Assembly: GCA_028456385.1 (NCBI GenBank) | Contig: JALNQF010000745.1 | Span: 1-15,186 of the forward strand | Origin: Ophiosphaerella korrae | Lineage: Eukaryota; Ascomycota; Dothideomycetes; Pleosporales; Phaeosphaeriaceae | Length of the DNA: 15,186 bases | Reading direction: 5' to 3' | Part shown: positions 1-8,597 of the stretch, in pieces | Layout: every line of letters starts with the position of its first letter | How positions within the stretch are numbered: position 1 is the first letter of the stretch | Notes under the pieces: model-generated | Database searches by the model: none | The model's input: the letters and a program-made list of their open reading frames with translations, nothing else | What the model was told of the DNA's origin: nothing | Made by a program: the position numbers and the translations under genes

Positions 1-1196
1 ATATTAATTTCTATAATTAATATTAGTACCTATATACTAAACTCTTCTAGGTTTAAGTATTTACTCTAGAGTTTAAAAGCTACTAAGCTTAAGTTACTCT
101 ATATAGATTCTATATAGTTTACTAGCTAAGCTTACTACTTATATAAGATCTACTCCTTATTCTACTAAGATAGCTAGCTAGCTAGCTTAGCTTTTAGTAT
201 TATATAGAGCTCTACTCCCTAGATTTTACTCTAGGTACTTACTTTACTAGTTACTTTCTAGGATTTAAGCTACTTTGTAGAGCTAGTTATATATATTATT
301 CTAGGTTTCTCTTACGTTATACGCTACGTCTTTATATAATATATTAATAAGTTTTTAAATCTCTAGCTTTAAAAGCTCTTAATAAACTTTACTCTTTTTA
401 TTATAAAAGAGCTACTTATTAAATATTACGTTACGCGTTATAATTACCTAATCTAATTCTAGGACCTATATCCTATATATATTAGATACTCTATATCTTA
501 CTAGATATCTAATATAACTCTAAGGGCTTATTTTAAAGCTTTTCTTATTACGCCTAGCTACTTACTCTTTATTAAGTAGATATACTTAGTAGCTATAAGT
601 ATATACTTTACTCTAATCTAGCTAAAGGTCTACTATAGTAGCTCTTACTTACTCTAGCTAATAGTATCTAAAGTACTATCTAAACTAGCTATTAAGTACT
701 ATATTAAGAGCTTATATATTATAAGTATAGCTTAGGCTTATATTATATAGCTATATAGCTACTTCTACTATCTTTAGCTAAAGCCTTTCTAGTAAGTTAG
801 TACTTATCTTTATCTTAATTACTTTTATTATTATTTCTTAACTAGCTCTTTTAGCTCTTCTATTTAGCTTATACGTATATACTAGAGAGCTCTTAATTAT
901 AATCTCTTCTTATTTAGCTTAAATCTAGAAGTATATCTTACTTCTTTATAGGAGCGTTACTACTTTATTATCTTACTAGAGTATATATATACGTAGTTTA
1001 TAGTACGTTAGTAGCTACTTTATAAAGCTCTTAAATACTCTTATTATATTTTAAAGAGATTTACTTTATAATAAGTATATATAGAGCTTACTACTATACT
1101 TATACTTAAGTAGTATAGTTTAAACCTCTCTAAAGTAGCTAGTAAGTATATTAAATAAGTCTTACGCTACTTACTAGTATAAGTGTAAAGCTCTCT
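1..1196 (-). pseudogene. Ty1/copia-type Pol relic: integrase core to integrase/RT linker (distal part)
   Basis: Read on the minus strand, this is the distal part of a copia-type polyprotein, the part that would insert element cDNA into the host chromosome. Integrase Asp-1 (GAC in a DLF context) is at 1161..1159 and Asp-2 (GAT-AAT, as in the family SDNG) at 972..970. The family Glu of the AER motif reads AAA (Lys) at 852..850, a TpG->TpA change. An LP(E)-LW-like block follows, then a YLVxYR...NIYRI stretch at about 525-470, typical of the copia integrase C-terminus. The Asp-2 to Glu spacing is 40 codons, slightly longer than the classic 36. TAA/TAG codons stand where Gln or Trp is expected, so nothing can be translated. 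The frame runs on toward an RT that lies off the left edge, and continues into 8273-8597 once element A is removed. Copia class is confident from domain order and motifs; the family name is unknown. Confidence 0.8.
1192..1196. repeat. Target-site duplication, left copy (TCTCT)
   Basis: These five bases directly before the 5' LTR are repeated exactly at 8268-8272, directly after the 3' LTR. Five bp is the usual duplication for Ty3/gypsy integrases. The surrounding CT run leaves a one-base ambiguity in register. Confidence 0.88.
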
Positions 1197-1644
1197 TGTT
1201 ACGTTAGTAACAAGAGAAATTAAGATAAAACTAATTAGTTTTAACTTAGATACTAATAAAGTATAAGACAAGTAAGGTAATAACCTTAATTAGGAAACTA
1301 CTTATAACTAGGATACGTAAGTAATCCCTTAATCTATTAAGTATATAGATAAAATATAATTATAGATTAATAGATTAGTAATCTATAATCTATAGTTACT
1401 AAGACTAGATACAAGTAATAAATTAATAGATTAGTAGGAATATATAATTAGTAACGATGCGTATTATTAAGATACTATTAGTAATCTAATCTCTAACCTA
1501 GAACGCTAATACTTAATATTATATATATAAATTAACTATTATTTATAGTTATTACTAATTATAATATAAGCTTTTGTTATTACCTCTTAATCTACTAATA
1601 CCTTTAGAGGTTATTAGGAAGTTAACTCTAGTAACCCTTTTACA
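1197..1644 (+). repeat. 5' LTR of element A (448 bp)
   Basis: It begins TGTTACGTTAGTAAC and ends TTTTACA, the canonical TG...CA. It is colinear without gaps with 7820-8267. It holds a near-perfect hairpin at 1361-1394 and an AT-only stretch near 1518-1532 that could include the TATA box, though in sequence this AT-rich that call is weak. The GATGCGTATTATTA block at about 1456-1469 recurs, with small changes, in all four LTRs of the window and may be a conserved regulatory site. As the 5' LTR it would have driven the gag-pol transcript. Confidence 0.93.
1361..1394. repeat. LTR hairpin (element A, 5' LTR)
   Basis: The arms TATAGATTAATAGATTA (1361-1377) and TAATCTATAATCTATA (1379-1394) are inverted copies apart from one extra base in the left arm, with one base between them. 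The same structure lies at 7984-8017 in the 3' LTR. Longer versions occur in the LTRs of B and C. Confidence 0.75.
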
Positions 1645-1705
1645 CCTTACTAATTTAGTTATTATAGGAAGTAAAGCGTAAGAAGTATATAGTCTAGCTA
1701 ATATA
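1645..1705 (+). other. Leader and primer-binding region of element A
   Basis: The sequence after the 5' LTR opens CCTTACTAATTTAGTTATTA and matches the leader of element B. A tRNA-primed element normally shows TGG within a few bases of the LTR. None is visible, although RIP would have turned TGG into TAG or TAA. A TAG at 1656-1658 could be such a site. The primer cannot be decided from this copy. Confidence 0.45.
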
Positions 1706-2758
1706 ATAGTAGAAAGTTTAACTAAAAAAATAGCTAAGGTACTTATAAGTAGTTATAAATTAGATAATATAGTATAGAGAGTAATTAGAGAATATATAAA
1801 TAACTTAATCTCTAAGAAAGAAGATATAAAGATAGTAATTAATACTTTAGAAATATAGAATAAAGAACTATAAGACTACTTAAAGTAAAATAAAGTATAA
1901 ATTAAAGCTATTATTAAAGGCTAGAACTAGATAGAACTAATTACCTAAAGACTAGAGATAAGCGCAACAAAGAAACTACCTAAGATACCTATACTTAAGA
2001 AATTTAATAAAATAAGAGAAAAACTAAAACCCTTTATAGTATTAGTATAACTCTAGATAGATATATAAGTACTATACTTTAATATAGAAGAGAAAAAGGT
2101 AATATATATTAGAATACACTTTAAAGAAGATATAATAAGATAGTTTAAACCTTACTAGATAGATTATATAATATACGCCTTAATAATATAAAAAGATAAA
2201 ACTAGAGCTATCTTTAGAAGTTATAAGTACTTTACTAAATAAATAAGAGTAGTATTTAAGGATATAGATATTACCTAATAAGCTAAAGAAAAACTTAAAA
2301 AGCTTATATAAAGTAAAAGTATTCCTAAATATATATTATAGTTTAAATAATTATTATAAAATATAGAATAGAATAAATTAGCCCTAATATTATAATTTAA
2401 ATAAGGACTAAACATAAAAATCTAATATAAAATAATTTATATAGAGAAACTAAAGATACTAGAAGTTCTAAAATAATAGGTAATATAAATTAATAATAAT
2501 CTTTAAGAATAGAAGAAGAATAAGTATAGAAGCTAACCTAGAAATTAGGATACTAGAGACTCTATAATCCTTAACACTAATAAAGATAGAAAAAAGAAGA
2601 AAAATAAAGACTTTACGTACTTTAACTATAGTAAAAAAGGCTACTACGTAAAAGACTACTAATTATTAAAAAAAAAGATATAGTATATTATAAATATAGA
2701 AAACTAGAATACTTTGTAAAAGATTATAGAAGTAAAGACTATAAGAAAGATAAAGAAG
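1706..2758 (+). pseudogene. gag of element A: capsid-like domain and two CCHC knuckles
   Basis: This is the Gag part of the gag-pol frame; Gag assembles the virus-like particle and packages RNA. The likely start is the ATA at 1706-1708 (ATG->ATA); the same context in element B also reads ATA. The region around 1990-2520 has the usual order of fungal gypsy Gag: a KKFNGI-like entry, a W-F-xPY-like block (W now a stop), then a helical stretch. Two CCHC knuckles with exact C-x2-C-x4-H-x4-C spacing follow, every ligand now a Tyr codon: knuckle 1 at 2618, 2627, 2642 and 2657; knuckle 2 at 2686, 2695, 2710 and 2725. Element A has lost one base between the knuckles (run of A near 2669-2676, compared with B), shifting the frame. 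Stops replace presumed Gln and Trp throughout. Confidence 0.85.
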
Positions 2759-3900
2759 CCTAGTTAAAGATAACTAAAAGTAAAAAAGAAGTACTAAAAA
2801 TATAGGCTAAACCTTAAGAGAAAGTAGCTAGAAGTAAAGAACTATAGTATATAATACTCTACTAGACCTTTTATTATAAAAATAACTACTATATATATCT
2901 TTTTAGTAAGTAGAGAGTAGGATATTTCTTATAAAAGAATAGAGTAGTAGTAATAAAAGAAAGAACAAAAGTATAGCTAGAAGAAATAGCGTATATAATA
3001 GACCTACTAATAGAAGATTTAGAAGAGGAAGAACTCTAGATTCTATTAATCTAGGCTAAAGAACTAGTACTAGATAAAGAAACTACTATAGCTTCTTCTA
3101 AAAGACTATAAGAAAGTAAAAAATAAGCTAATATAAAAGGTATAGAATACGCCTAGCTAACTATATATAGCTATAATAGCTATATAATAATAAATATAGA
3201 AGAATAAAATAAATAATAGAAGTTTATTTAGAAATACTTACTAGTTATAAGTATAGAAGAAGCGTATAAAGACTAGAAAGAACGTAATCTTAAAGAAATA
3301 AAGTTTATACTATTTTAAGAATAGATAAAATAATATATAGTTATAGTAAGAAGAATACCTATATAAAGAGAATAGTAGTTCCTTATAAGAAAAACGCAAT
3401 AGATTAATAAAGCCTATACACTAAGAGTACTAGTAGTATACTATATCTTAACTATAGATATACCTAGAAAAGATAAATACTAAGAAGAGGATAACAAAAT
3501 AATAAACCCTAAACACCTAGTATACTTTAAAGTATTATAGCTATTATACCTAGATAAGAATTATATTATATATAGGAATCTAAAAGTAGATAACTACGTA
3601 TAGCTAATATAAAAGAAAGGCTATAATTATATAAGAGTAATTCTAGTAGAAGATATCTAAGGATAGGAAATAATACTAGAAGAAAGATACCTAGTAGTAA
3701 GGCTAAGACTAAAACTATCTAAGAAATACGTCTAAGGAAGACTATAGTATAAATGCACGTACAACAAATACCTAAAATATAAGGAATATAAGCTTAAAGT
3801 AAAGCTATAGCCCTAAAAAGATAGATAATTAATAAAAATACCTAAGTAAGAATAGCTAGAAAGTATAAGAGACCTATATATTACAAAAAAAGGTATATAC
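2759..3900 (+). pseudogene. Long linker of element A between the CCHC knuckles and protease
   Basis: About 380 codons separate the second knuckle from the protease active site, much more than the short linker usual in gypsy polyproteins. The frame (the same as the protease) can be followed throughout and is matched by element B at 10140-11280, so this is part of the polyprotein and not a later insertion. Visible traits are a run of acidic residues near 3010-3035, a Tyr-rich patch near 3160-3195 (possible former Cys/His ligands), and a basic region with a surviving Cys codon near 3750-3760. I do not recognise a domain. A zinc-binding segment is possible, since Tyr here often marks an original Cys or His. 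Confidence 0.6.
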
Positions 3901-4390
3901 TAAGGAAAGAAAGTATAACTAATAATTAATAGTAGAGCTATAAAGAACTTTATATTAAATAAGTTTATAGAAATATAAAGAATATATTATATAATAAAGA
4001 AATACTCTTAATAACTAAGTATAATTAAAGAAAAACTATTCTAAGAACCTATTAAGTTTAAAACAGTTCGCTCTACGCTAGAACTAAAAAAGATAATAAT
4101 TAATAATAAATAAGATATAATTCTAGGAATACTATAGTTATAATTAACTAACCTATATATTAACTAGAGAATAGGAAAGATTAACTACTATAAAATAGGT
4201 ATATTAAAGGCTAACATAAGTACTTATAAAGGGAAATTTCCTAAAGAATATAAGAAATAAGAAAAATAGCTTATAGAACCTAAAGACTATCTTCTAGAAT
4301 ATTAGCTATAGGACTTAGTAATAGAACTAGTAGAAGATAAAGACGTAAGATAGAGCCTAGTCTATAAGAAGACTAAAGTAGAATCTAAAA
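3901..4390 (+). pseudogene. Retropepsin-like protease domain of element A (inactivated)
   Basis: This is the aspartic protease that would cut the polyprotein. The active-site block reads I-N-S-R-A-I-K-N-F-I from 3925, where the family has D-S-G-A-T. Asp is AAT (Asn) at 3928-3930 and Gly is AGA (Arg), both RIP-type G->A changes. A DIILGI-L-WL-like strand follows at about 4115-4145, typical of the C-terminal part of gypsy proteases. Compared with element B, 30 bases (10 codons) just before that strand are missing, so A has also lost a piece of the fold. The domain stays in frame with the RT that follows. Domain identity rests on position and these two motifs. Confidence 0.75.
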
Positions 4391-5150
4391 TTAAATAAGT
4401 ATTTATTAACAATATAATAAGAAAAAGATAGATATATAAATCTAAATCCTTAGTAGTATATAGACTTATATTTATAGATTAAAAAAGAATAGATAATAAA
4501 AGACTCTACGTAGATTTTAGAAAGACTAACGTAATTATAAGTAAGAACTAATATCCCCTACTATAAATAGATAAAATACAAGATAGGCTATAGAAAGTAA
4601 AGATCTTTATAAAACTAGATATCTAAAATACCTACTACTAAATTAGAATTAAAGAAGGTAATAAATAGAAAATAGCGTTTAGAATATAATATAGACTATA
4701 TAAATACTTAGTTATACCTTTTAGATTATTAAACGCACTAGTAGTATTTTAAGAAAGAATTAATATAGTACTAAGAGAGTACTTAGATATATTTATATTT
4801 ATATACCTAGATAATATTCTTATATTCTTAGAAATAGAAGAAGAATATATACAATACGTATATAAAGTGCTAGAAAGGCTAGTAGAAAATAAAATATTCT
4901 TAAAATAAGAAAATATAAATTCTATATAAAAGAAATAGATTTCTTTAGATTTATTATTAAACTAGGAAAAATAAAGATTAATCTAGAAAAGATTAAGTTA
5001 ATTAATAAATAGCTAACACTAAAGAACTTAAAAGAGGTATAATAATTTTATAGGCTAGTAAACTTTTATAAAAAATTAATAGTAGGATAGTTTAAAAATA
5101 TAGAACTTATAATAAAACTTATAAAGAAAGACACGCTATTTAAATAGATA
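4391..5150 (+). pseudogene. Reverse transcriptase domain of element A (inactivated)
   Basis: This is an RNA-dependent DNA polymerase. The VDFRKTN block (family DFRKLN) begins at 4510. Motif A is K-L-D with the catalytic Asp intact at 4618-4620. Motif C, which should be Y-L-D-D, reads Y-L-D-N at 4804-4815: the second Asp is AAT at 4813-4815, a TpG->TpA change that would abolish activity. One base is missing near 4905-4915, in the KCEF(H)-like segment, and the downstream frame (FFGFII-like, RT thumb, RNase H, integrase) continues in the -1 register. Stops occur throughout. The gypsy RT call is firm from motif order and spacing. Confidence 0.9.
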
Positions 5151-5650
5151 AAGGAATATAATAAAGTATTTAATAAAATTAAAAGAAAGTTTATAGAGAA
5201 TCTAGTTATTAGAATATATAACCTAGACCTACTAGTAATAGTAAAAATAGATACATCTAACTTAGTCTATAGAATAGTACTAATACAGGAAGACCTAAAG
5301 ACTAAATAAGAATACTTAGTTAAATACTTCTCTAAGAAAATAAAGCTAGCTAAGCTTAATTACCTAATCTATAATAAAGAGATACTAGTAATCTATAAAG
5401 TATTTAAGTAATAGAGAGTATACTTATATAGAGTAAAATACTAAATAAAAGTCTATATAGACTATAAGAATCTTATAAGATTTATAATAAACAAGGACTT
5501 ATTATAATACTATATAAGATAGTAGGAATTCTTATTAATATTTAACCTAGAAATTATATATATAAAAGAGAAAGATAACTAATTAGTAGATACCTTAAGT
5601 AAAAGACTAGACTTATAAAAAGAAGTAAACGCTACTAGTATAGTTCTAGT
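5151..5650 (+). pseudogene. RNase H domain of element A
   Basis: This domain degrades the RNA strand of the RNA/DNA hybrid during cDNA synthesis. In the shifted frame the sequence shows K-I-D-T-S with Asp at 5250-5252 (family ETDAS), K-E-I-L-V with Glu at 5379-5381, V-Y-I-D-Y-K-N-L with Asp at 5460-5462 (family VYTDHKNL), and the closing D-N-x3-D-T-L-S-K-R block with Asp at 5589-5591 (family ADALSRR). All four acidic positions survive as codons, but in-frame stops break the domain. It sits directly between RT and integrase, as expected for Ty3/gypsy. Confidence 0.88.
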
Positions 5651-6953
5651 TAAGAATAAAGAAAGATATTTAGTTTTAAATATACTTAAAATAGCCGCAA
5701 TACTTAAAAGAAAAAGTAGTAAGCTAGATAAATAGATTTAGAAAATAACGCAAGAAGTATCTAAAGAAATAAAGAAACTAGAAAACTAAGAAGGATTTAT
5801 ATAAGCCTATAAAAGGATATATATCCTAAGGAAGATCTAAAGAGAATTTATACAATAATTCTATAAATTACTAATATATAGATACTAAGGAATTAACAAA
5901 ACTCTAGATAGATTACTACAAGACTACTATATTCTAAAAGTAAGATAACTAGTAATAGAAGTACTATAAGACTATATAGAATATTATAGAAATAAGTATA
6001 GTAGATACGTACTATATAGAATACTATAACTAATAAAAGTACTAAAATAACTATAAAGAGTTATTATAATAGACTTTATTACAAAGCTACCTAAGTTAAA
6101 AGACCTAATATTAGAAGTTAAGTAGAATAAAATCCTAATAATAGTAGATAAGTTTATAAAATATTTATACTTTAGGCTATATAAAGAAAAAAGTAGGATA
6201 GAGGTTACTATATACTAGATCTTAGAGACTGTAATAAGTTAATATAGACTCCTAGATAAGATTATTATAGATAGAGACGTAAGATTTATATTAAAACTAT
6301 AGAAAATAATAATAGTACAAATAGGAATTAATTATATAATATTAATAGTATATTACCTATAGACTAATAGATAATCTAAACGAATAAACTAGATAATAGA
6401 ATAGTACTTAAGATATTAACTTAACTATAACTAGAACAACTAGGTATAGCTACTACTTATAGTATAGTTAGTATACAATAGTATAAAAAATATAGTAATA
6501 AGAGTATTACCTTTCTTTACAAATTATAGATTTAACCCTAGTATATACTAAATACTAAGAAATATAGAATCTTAGTCTTTAAGAGGAGAAAACCTTACTA
6601 ATAGACTTAAAGAAATATACAACTAATTAAGATAAGACGTAGAATTCCTATATAATTAGATAGCAAAATACTATAATAAAAAATACTAAGAAAGACCTTA
6701 ATTTAGAGAAAGAGAAAAAGTATAGTTAGTATAAAAAAATATTAAGAGTAAATAACTAAGTTTAAAACTAGACTACGTTAAGATAAGACTATATAAAATT
6801 AAGAAGAAAGTTACGCTAGTTATATTTAAACTAAAGCTACTAAATAAGATAAAGATACACCTAACCTTTTACGTAGCGCTACTAAAGATAGTACTATAAA
6901 ATGTAGAACTACTAGTATATAAAGTAGATACGTATAGAGAATAAGAAGAATAA
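5651..6953 (+). pseudogene. Integrase of element A (HHCC finger and D-D-K core)
   Basis: This enzyme would insert the cDNA. The N-terminal zinc finger is seen as Tyr in place of His/Cys: His positions 5862-5864 and 5883-5885 (xH-x6-H-x-G-x2-KT context) and Cys positions 5973-5975 and 5982-5984 (CxxC before xRNK). In the core, Asp-1 is at 6072-6074 (DFITKLPK), Asp-2 at 6270-6272 (IIIDRDVRF), and the Glu expected 36 codons later is AAA (Lys) at 6378-6380. Element C keeps GAA at that position, showing that the change arose by RIP here. Asp-1 to Asp-2 is 66 codons in both A and C. The C-terminal part (about 6700-6940) has the basic, beta-rich look of the family and leads into the chromodomain. 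Confidence 0.88.
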
Positions 6954-7106
6954 GAAGTTAAAGAAATCCTAGAATACTAGTTCTATAATAGTAAGAACTA
7001 CTACTTAGTAAAATAGATAGGTATAGACAAGAAAAGATAACTATAGGAGAAAATATAGGAACTAGAGGATAATCCTAACTACTTTAAGAAACTAGAGGAG
7101 TTCTAA
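6954..7106 (+). pseudogene. C-terminal chromodomain of element A
   Basis: A chromodomain at the integrase C-terminus guides chromoviruses to heterochromatin, typically by binding methylated histone H3. The frame reads EVKEILEY, then YYLVK (family YLVKW, with W now TAG), then an acidic segment, and ends KKLEEF before TAA at 7104-7106. This matches the chromodomain in length (about 50 residues) and in both edges (E-V-E-x-I-L ... L-x-E-F). The expected aromatic cage residues are partly stops (TGG->TAG/TAA). Element C carries the same 50 codons at 13291..13142 with identical length. The true stop may lie a little further on, since TAA can also be a mutated Gln codon. Confidence 0.82.
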
Positions 7107-7473
7107 AGTTAAAACCCTCTAGACTACCTAGTAGTAAACTAAGAGGAACGGCACTATTAGCAATAGATAGAGAGGCGTTAGACCTACCTAGTATAGTAGG
7201 AGCTAGAGTAGCCTCTACTATATCCTTAAAATTAAGCTTAGATTCTAAAAGAGTAGACTACTTAATAGACTTCTTATTATTTAAGGCTTTTGTTTTATAA
7301 AGATAAGATAAATAAGCTTAGTTATTAGATAGCTACGTCTAATTATTAAGAAATTAAGACTAATATTCTTCTAGCGTATAATAAGAGACTTTATAGAGTT
7401 ACTTACGCTCTTTTTTAGCTTCTATAATCTATAATAATAGTTTTTCTTAAGTATAGTTAATAGCTCTCCCTAT
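7084..7473 (-). pseudogene. Antisense coding-like frame in the 3' region of element A
   Basis: On the strand opposite gag-pol, a frame starts at an ATA (possible ATG) at 7473..7471 and runs 130 codons to TAA at 7086..7084, overlapping the end of the chromodomain. It holds nine stops in its first two thirds, all explicable as mutated Gln or Trp, then about 45 open codons. The recognisable part reads NNQAYLSYLYKTKALNNKK near 7330-7275, a basic, helix-forming stretch. Element C has the counterpart at 12814-13161, with 42 bases (14 codons) less between matching points. The sense frame here has roughly twice as many stops. I do not recognise the product. A DNA-binding or coiled-coil accessory protein is possible; a chance frame is not excluded. 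Confidence 0.4.
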
Positions 7474-7690
7474 TATATATAAGTATAGACGTATAAATAA
7501 GTATTTTTAACTTATACTCTACTATAGATATACTAGATAGGTTATAGGATAAATAAGTATTAGTATAAATACACGCTTTATAAGCCTTACTATATTTTAA
7601 AAAAAGATAAACTAATAAAGGGTTTATAGACTTATAATAAGAATATAGAAATATTATAATACTATAGCGTAATACACGATCTACTAATTA
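7457..7690 (-). other. Second antisense stop-free stretch in element A
   Basis: From 7687 down to 7460 the minus strand has 76 codons without a stop, bounded by TAA at 7690..7688 and 7459..7457. This is unusual where TAA/TAG are so common. It lies just upstream of the antisense frame at 7473..7084, in a different register. Element C has the counterpart at 12537-12827 (97 stop-free codons). The strand is pyrimidine-rich, which alone lowers stop frequency, so coding is only a possibility. Confidence 0.3.
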
Positions 7691-7805
7691 AATATAATAA
7701 AGAGTAGACTTAGTAGGTATAGAGATAGAGAATAAAGAACTTTATATTAACAAAGAAACTAGACTAATAACCTTAGCCTTAGGATAGGAAAACAAAGGAC
7801 TACCT
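7691..7805 (+). other. 3' untranslated remainder of element A
   Basis: This is A-rich sequence between the antisense stretch and the polypurine tract. It matches element C at about 12472-12600 in reverse. I see no frame, promoter or terminator that can be supported. Confidence 0.5.
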
Positions 7806-7819
7806 AAAGGAGGAGATAG
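7806..7819 (+). promoter_or_regulatory. Polypurine tract of element A
   Basis: The purine-rich run AAAGGAGGAGATAG lies directly against the 3' LTR. In LTR retroelements this run resists RNase H and primes plus-strand DNA. Element C has the related run GAAGAAGAGATAG in the same place (12471..12459, minus strand). Confidence 0.82.
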
Positions 7820-8267
7820 TATTACGTTAGTAATAAGAGAAATTGAGATAGAACTAATTAGTCCTAACTTAGATACTAACAAAGTATAAGACAAGTAGGG
7901 TAATAACCTTAATTAGGAAACTACTTACAACTAAGATACGTAAGTAATCCTTTAATCTATTAAGTGTATAGACAAAATATAATTATAGATTAATAGATTA
8001 GTAATCTATAATCTATAGTTACTAAGACTAGATACAAGTAATAGATTAATAGATTAGTAGGAATATATAATTAGTAGCGATGCGTATTATTAGGATAGTA
8101 TTAGTATTCTAATCTCTAACCTAGAATACTAATACTTAACATTATATATATAAATTAACTATTATTTATAGTTATTACTAATTATAATATAAGCTTTTGT
8201 TATTACTTTTTAATCTACTAATACTCTTAGAGGTTATTAGGAAGTTAACCCTAGTAACTCTATTATA
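7820..8267 (+). repeat. 3' LTR of element A (448 bp)
   Basis: It is colinear with 1197-1644 without gaps. Its ends read TA...TA where the 5' copy has TG...CA, which are both RIP-type changes. By hand count about 26 transitions and 3 transversions separate the two LTRs, and the transitions go in both directions, so each copy was hit independently. The hairpin of the 5' LTR recurs at 7984-8017. Confidence 0.93.
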
Positions 8268-8272
8268 TCTCT
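8268..8272. repeat. Target-site duplication, right copy (TCTCT)
   Basis: This is the exact partner of 1192-1196. Removing element A and one copy of this repeat restores a continuous reading frame in the flanking copia relic, which independently supports the boundary. Confidence 0.88.
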
Positions 8273-8597
8273 CTCTAAGCTACTTTAAGATAACTTACTT
8301 AGCGTACGCTATTAAGTAATACTTATACTTAATACGCACTATCCTATTAATATATACGTTTCTTATACTTATTACTAGTACTTATAGTACTTCTAGTTTA
8401 AGATAACTAGCTCTAGTATACTAGAGTTCTTTTAAGTTACTTCTAAGTATTATATACTATAAGTTAAGCTAGTAATTAACTTAATTACCTTAAGTTATAC
8501 TTATAATAGTTAGATAAAACGTAATAGGCTTATATTTAATAAAAGTAAAGTTATATTTACGTATTAGTATTACTAGTATAATACTCTCTACTAGTGT
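8273..8597 (-). pseudogene. Ty1/copia-type Pol relic: integrase HHCC finger (proximal part)
   Basis: This is the upstream piece of the copia-type pol that continues at 1196..1. Dropping element A and one copy of its target duplication gives a single minus-strand frame from here into the integrase core, with no net frameshift. The pre-integrase zinc finger is visible as Tyr codons in place of His and Cys (CAT->TAT, TGT->TAT). The two His positions are 8420..8418 and 8405..8403, in an LW-H-x-R-x2-H-like context. The two Cys positions are 8327..8325 and 8318..8316, with CxxC spacing. The gag and protease ends are missing because element B begins at 8598, and they should lie beyond B and C. The plus strand here is T-rich, in contrast to the A-rich plus strand of elements A and B, which agrees with minus-strand coding. 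Confidence 0.72.

Larger units (their letters stand above)
1197..8267 (+). mobile_element. Element A: complete RIP-mutated Ty3/gypsy chromovirus-like LTR retrotransposon
   Basis: This is a structurally complete 7,071-bp element. It has two equal LTRs (448 bp each), a perfect 5-bp target duplication, a purine tract before the 3' LTR, and the order gag, protease, RT, RNase H, integrase, chromodomain. Integrase after RNase H defines Ty3/gypsy, and the C-terminal chromodomain places it with the chromoviruses. It is dead: stops fill every domain, there are two frameshifts (near 2660-2680 and 4905-4915), the protease Asp and one RT Asp have become Asn, and the integrase Glu has become Lys. A hand alignment of the LTR pair gives about 26 transitions and 3 transversions with no gaps, so RIP rather than age explains most of the divergence. 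It sits inside the copia relic. Confidence 0.93.

Noticed and set aside
171..190. Run of GCTAGCTAGCTAGC as a possible operator or satellite
   Set aside because: Short, single, and within the RIP-mutated copia frame, where CTAG and TAGC are very common; no repetition elsewhere.
1518..1532. TATA box in the element A LTR
   Set aside because: Plausible by position, but TATATATA-like strings occur throughout this AT-rich sequence, so it is mentioned only within the LTR entry.
7104..7300. Extension of pol beyond the chromodomain
   Set aside because: The stop density roughly doubles after 7104 and the chromodomain normally ends the polyprotein; a short tail cannot be excluded.
8593..8597. AGTGT as the target duplication of element B
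   Set aside because: The matching right end is outside the window, so it is not listed as a feature.
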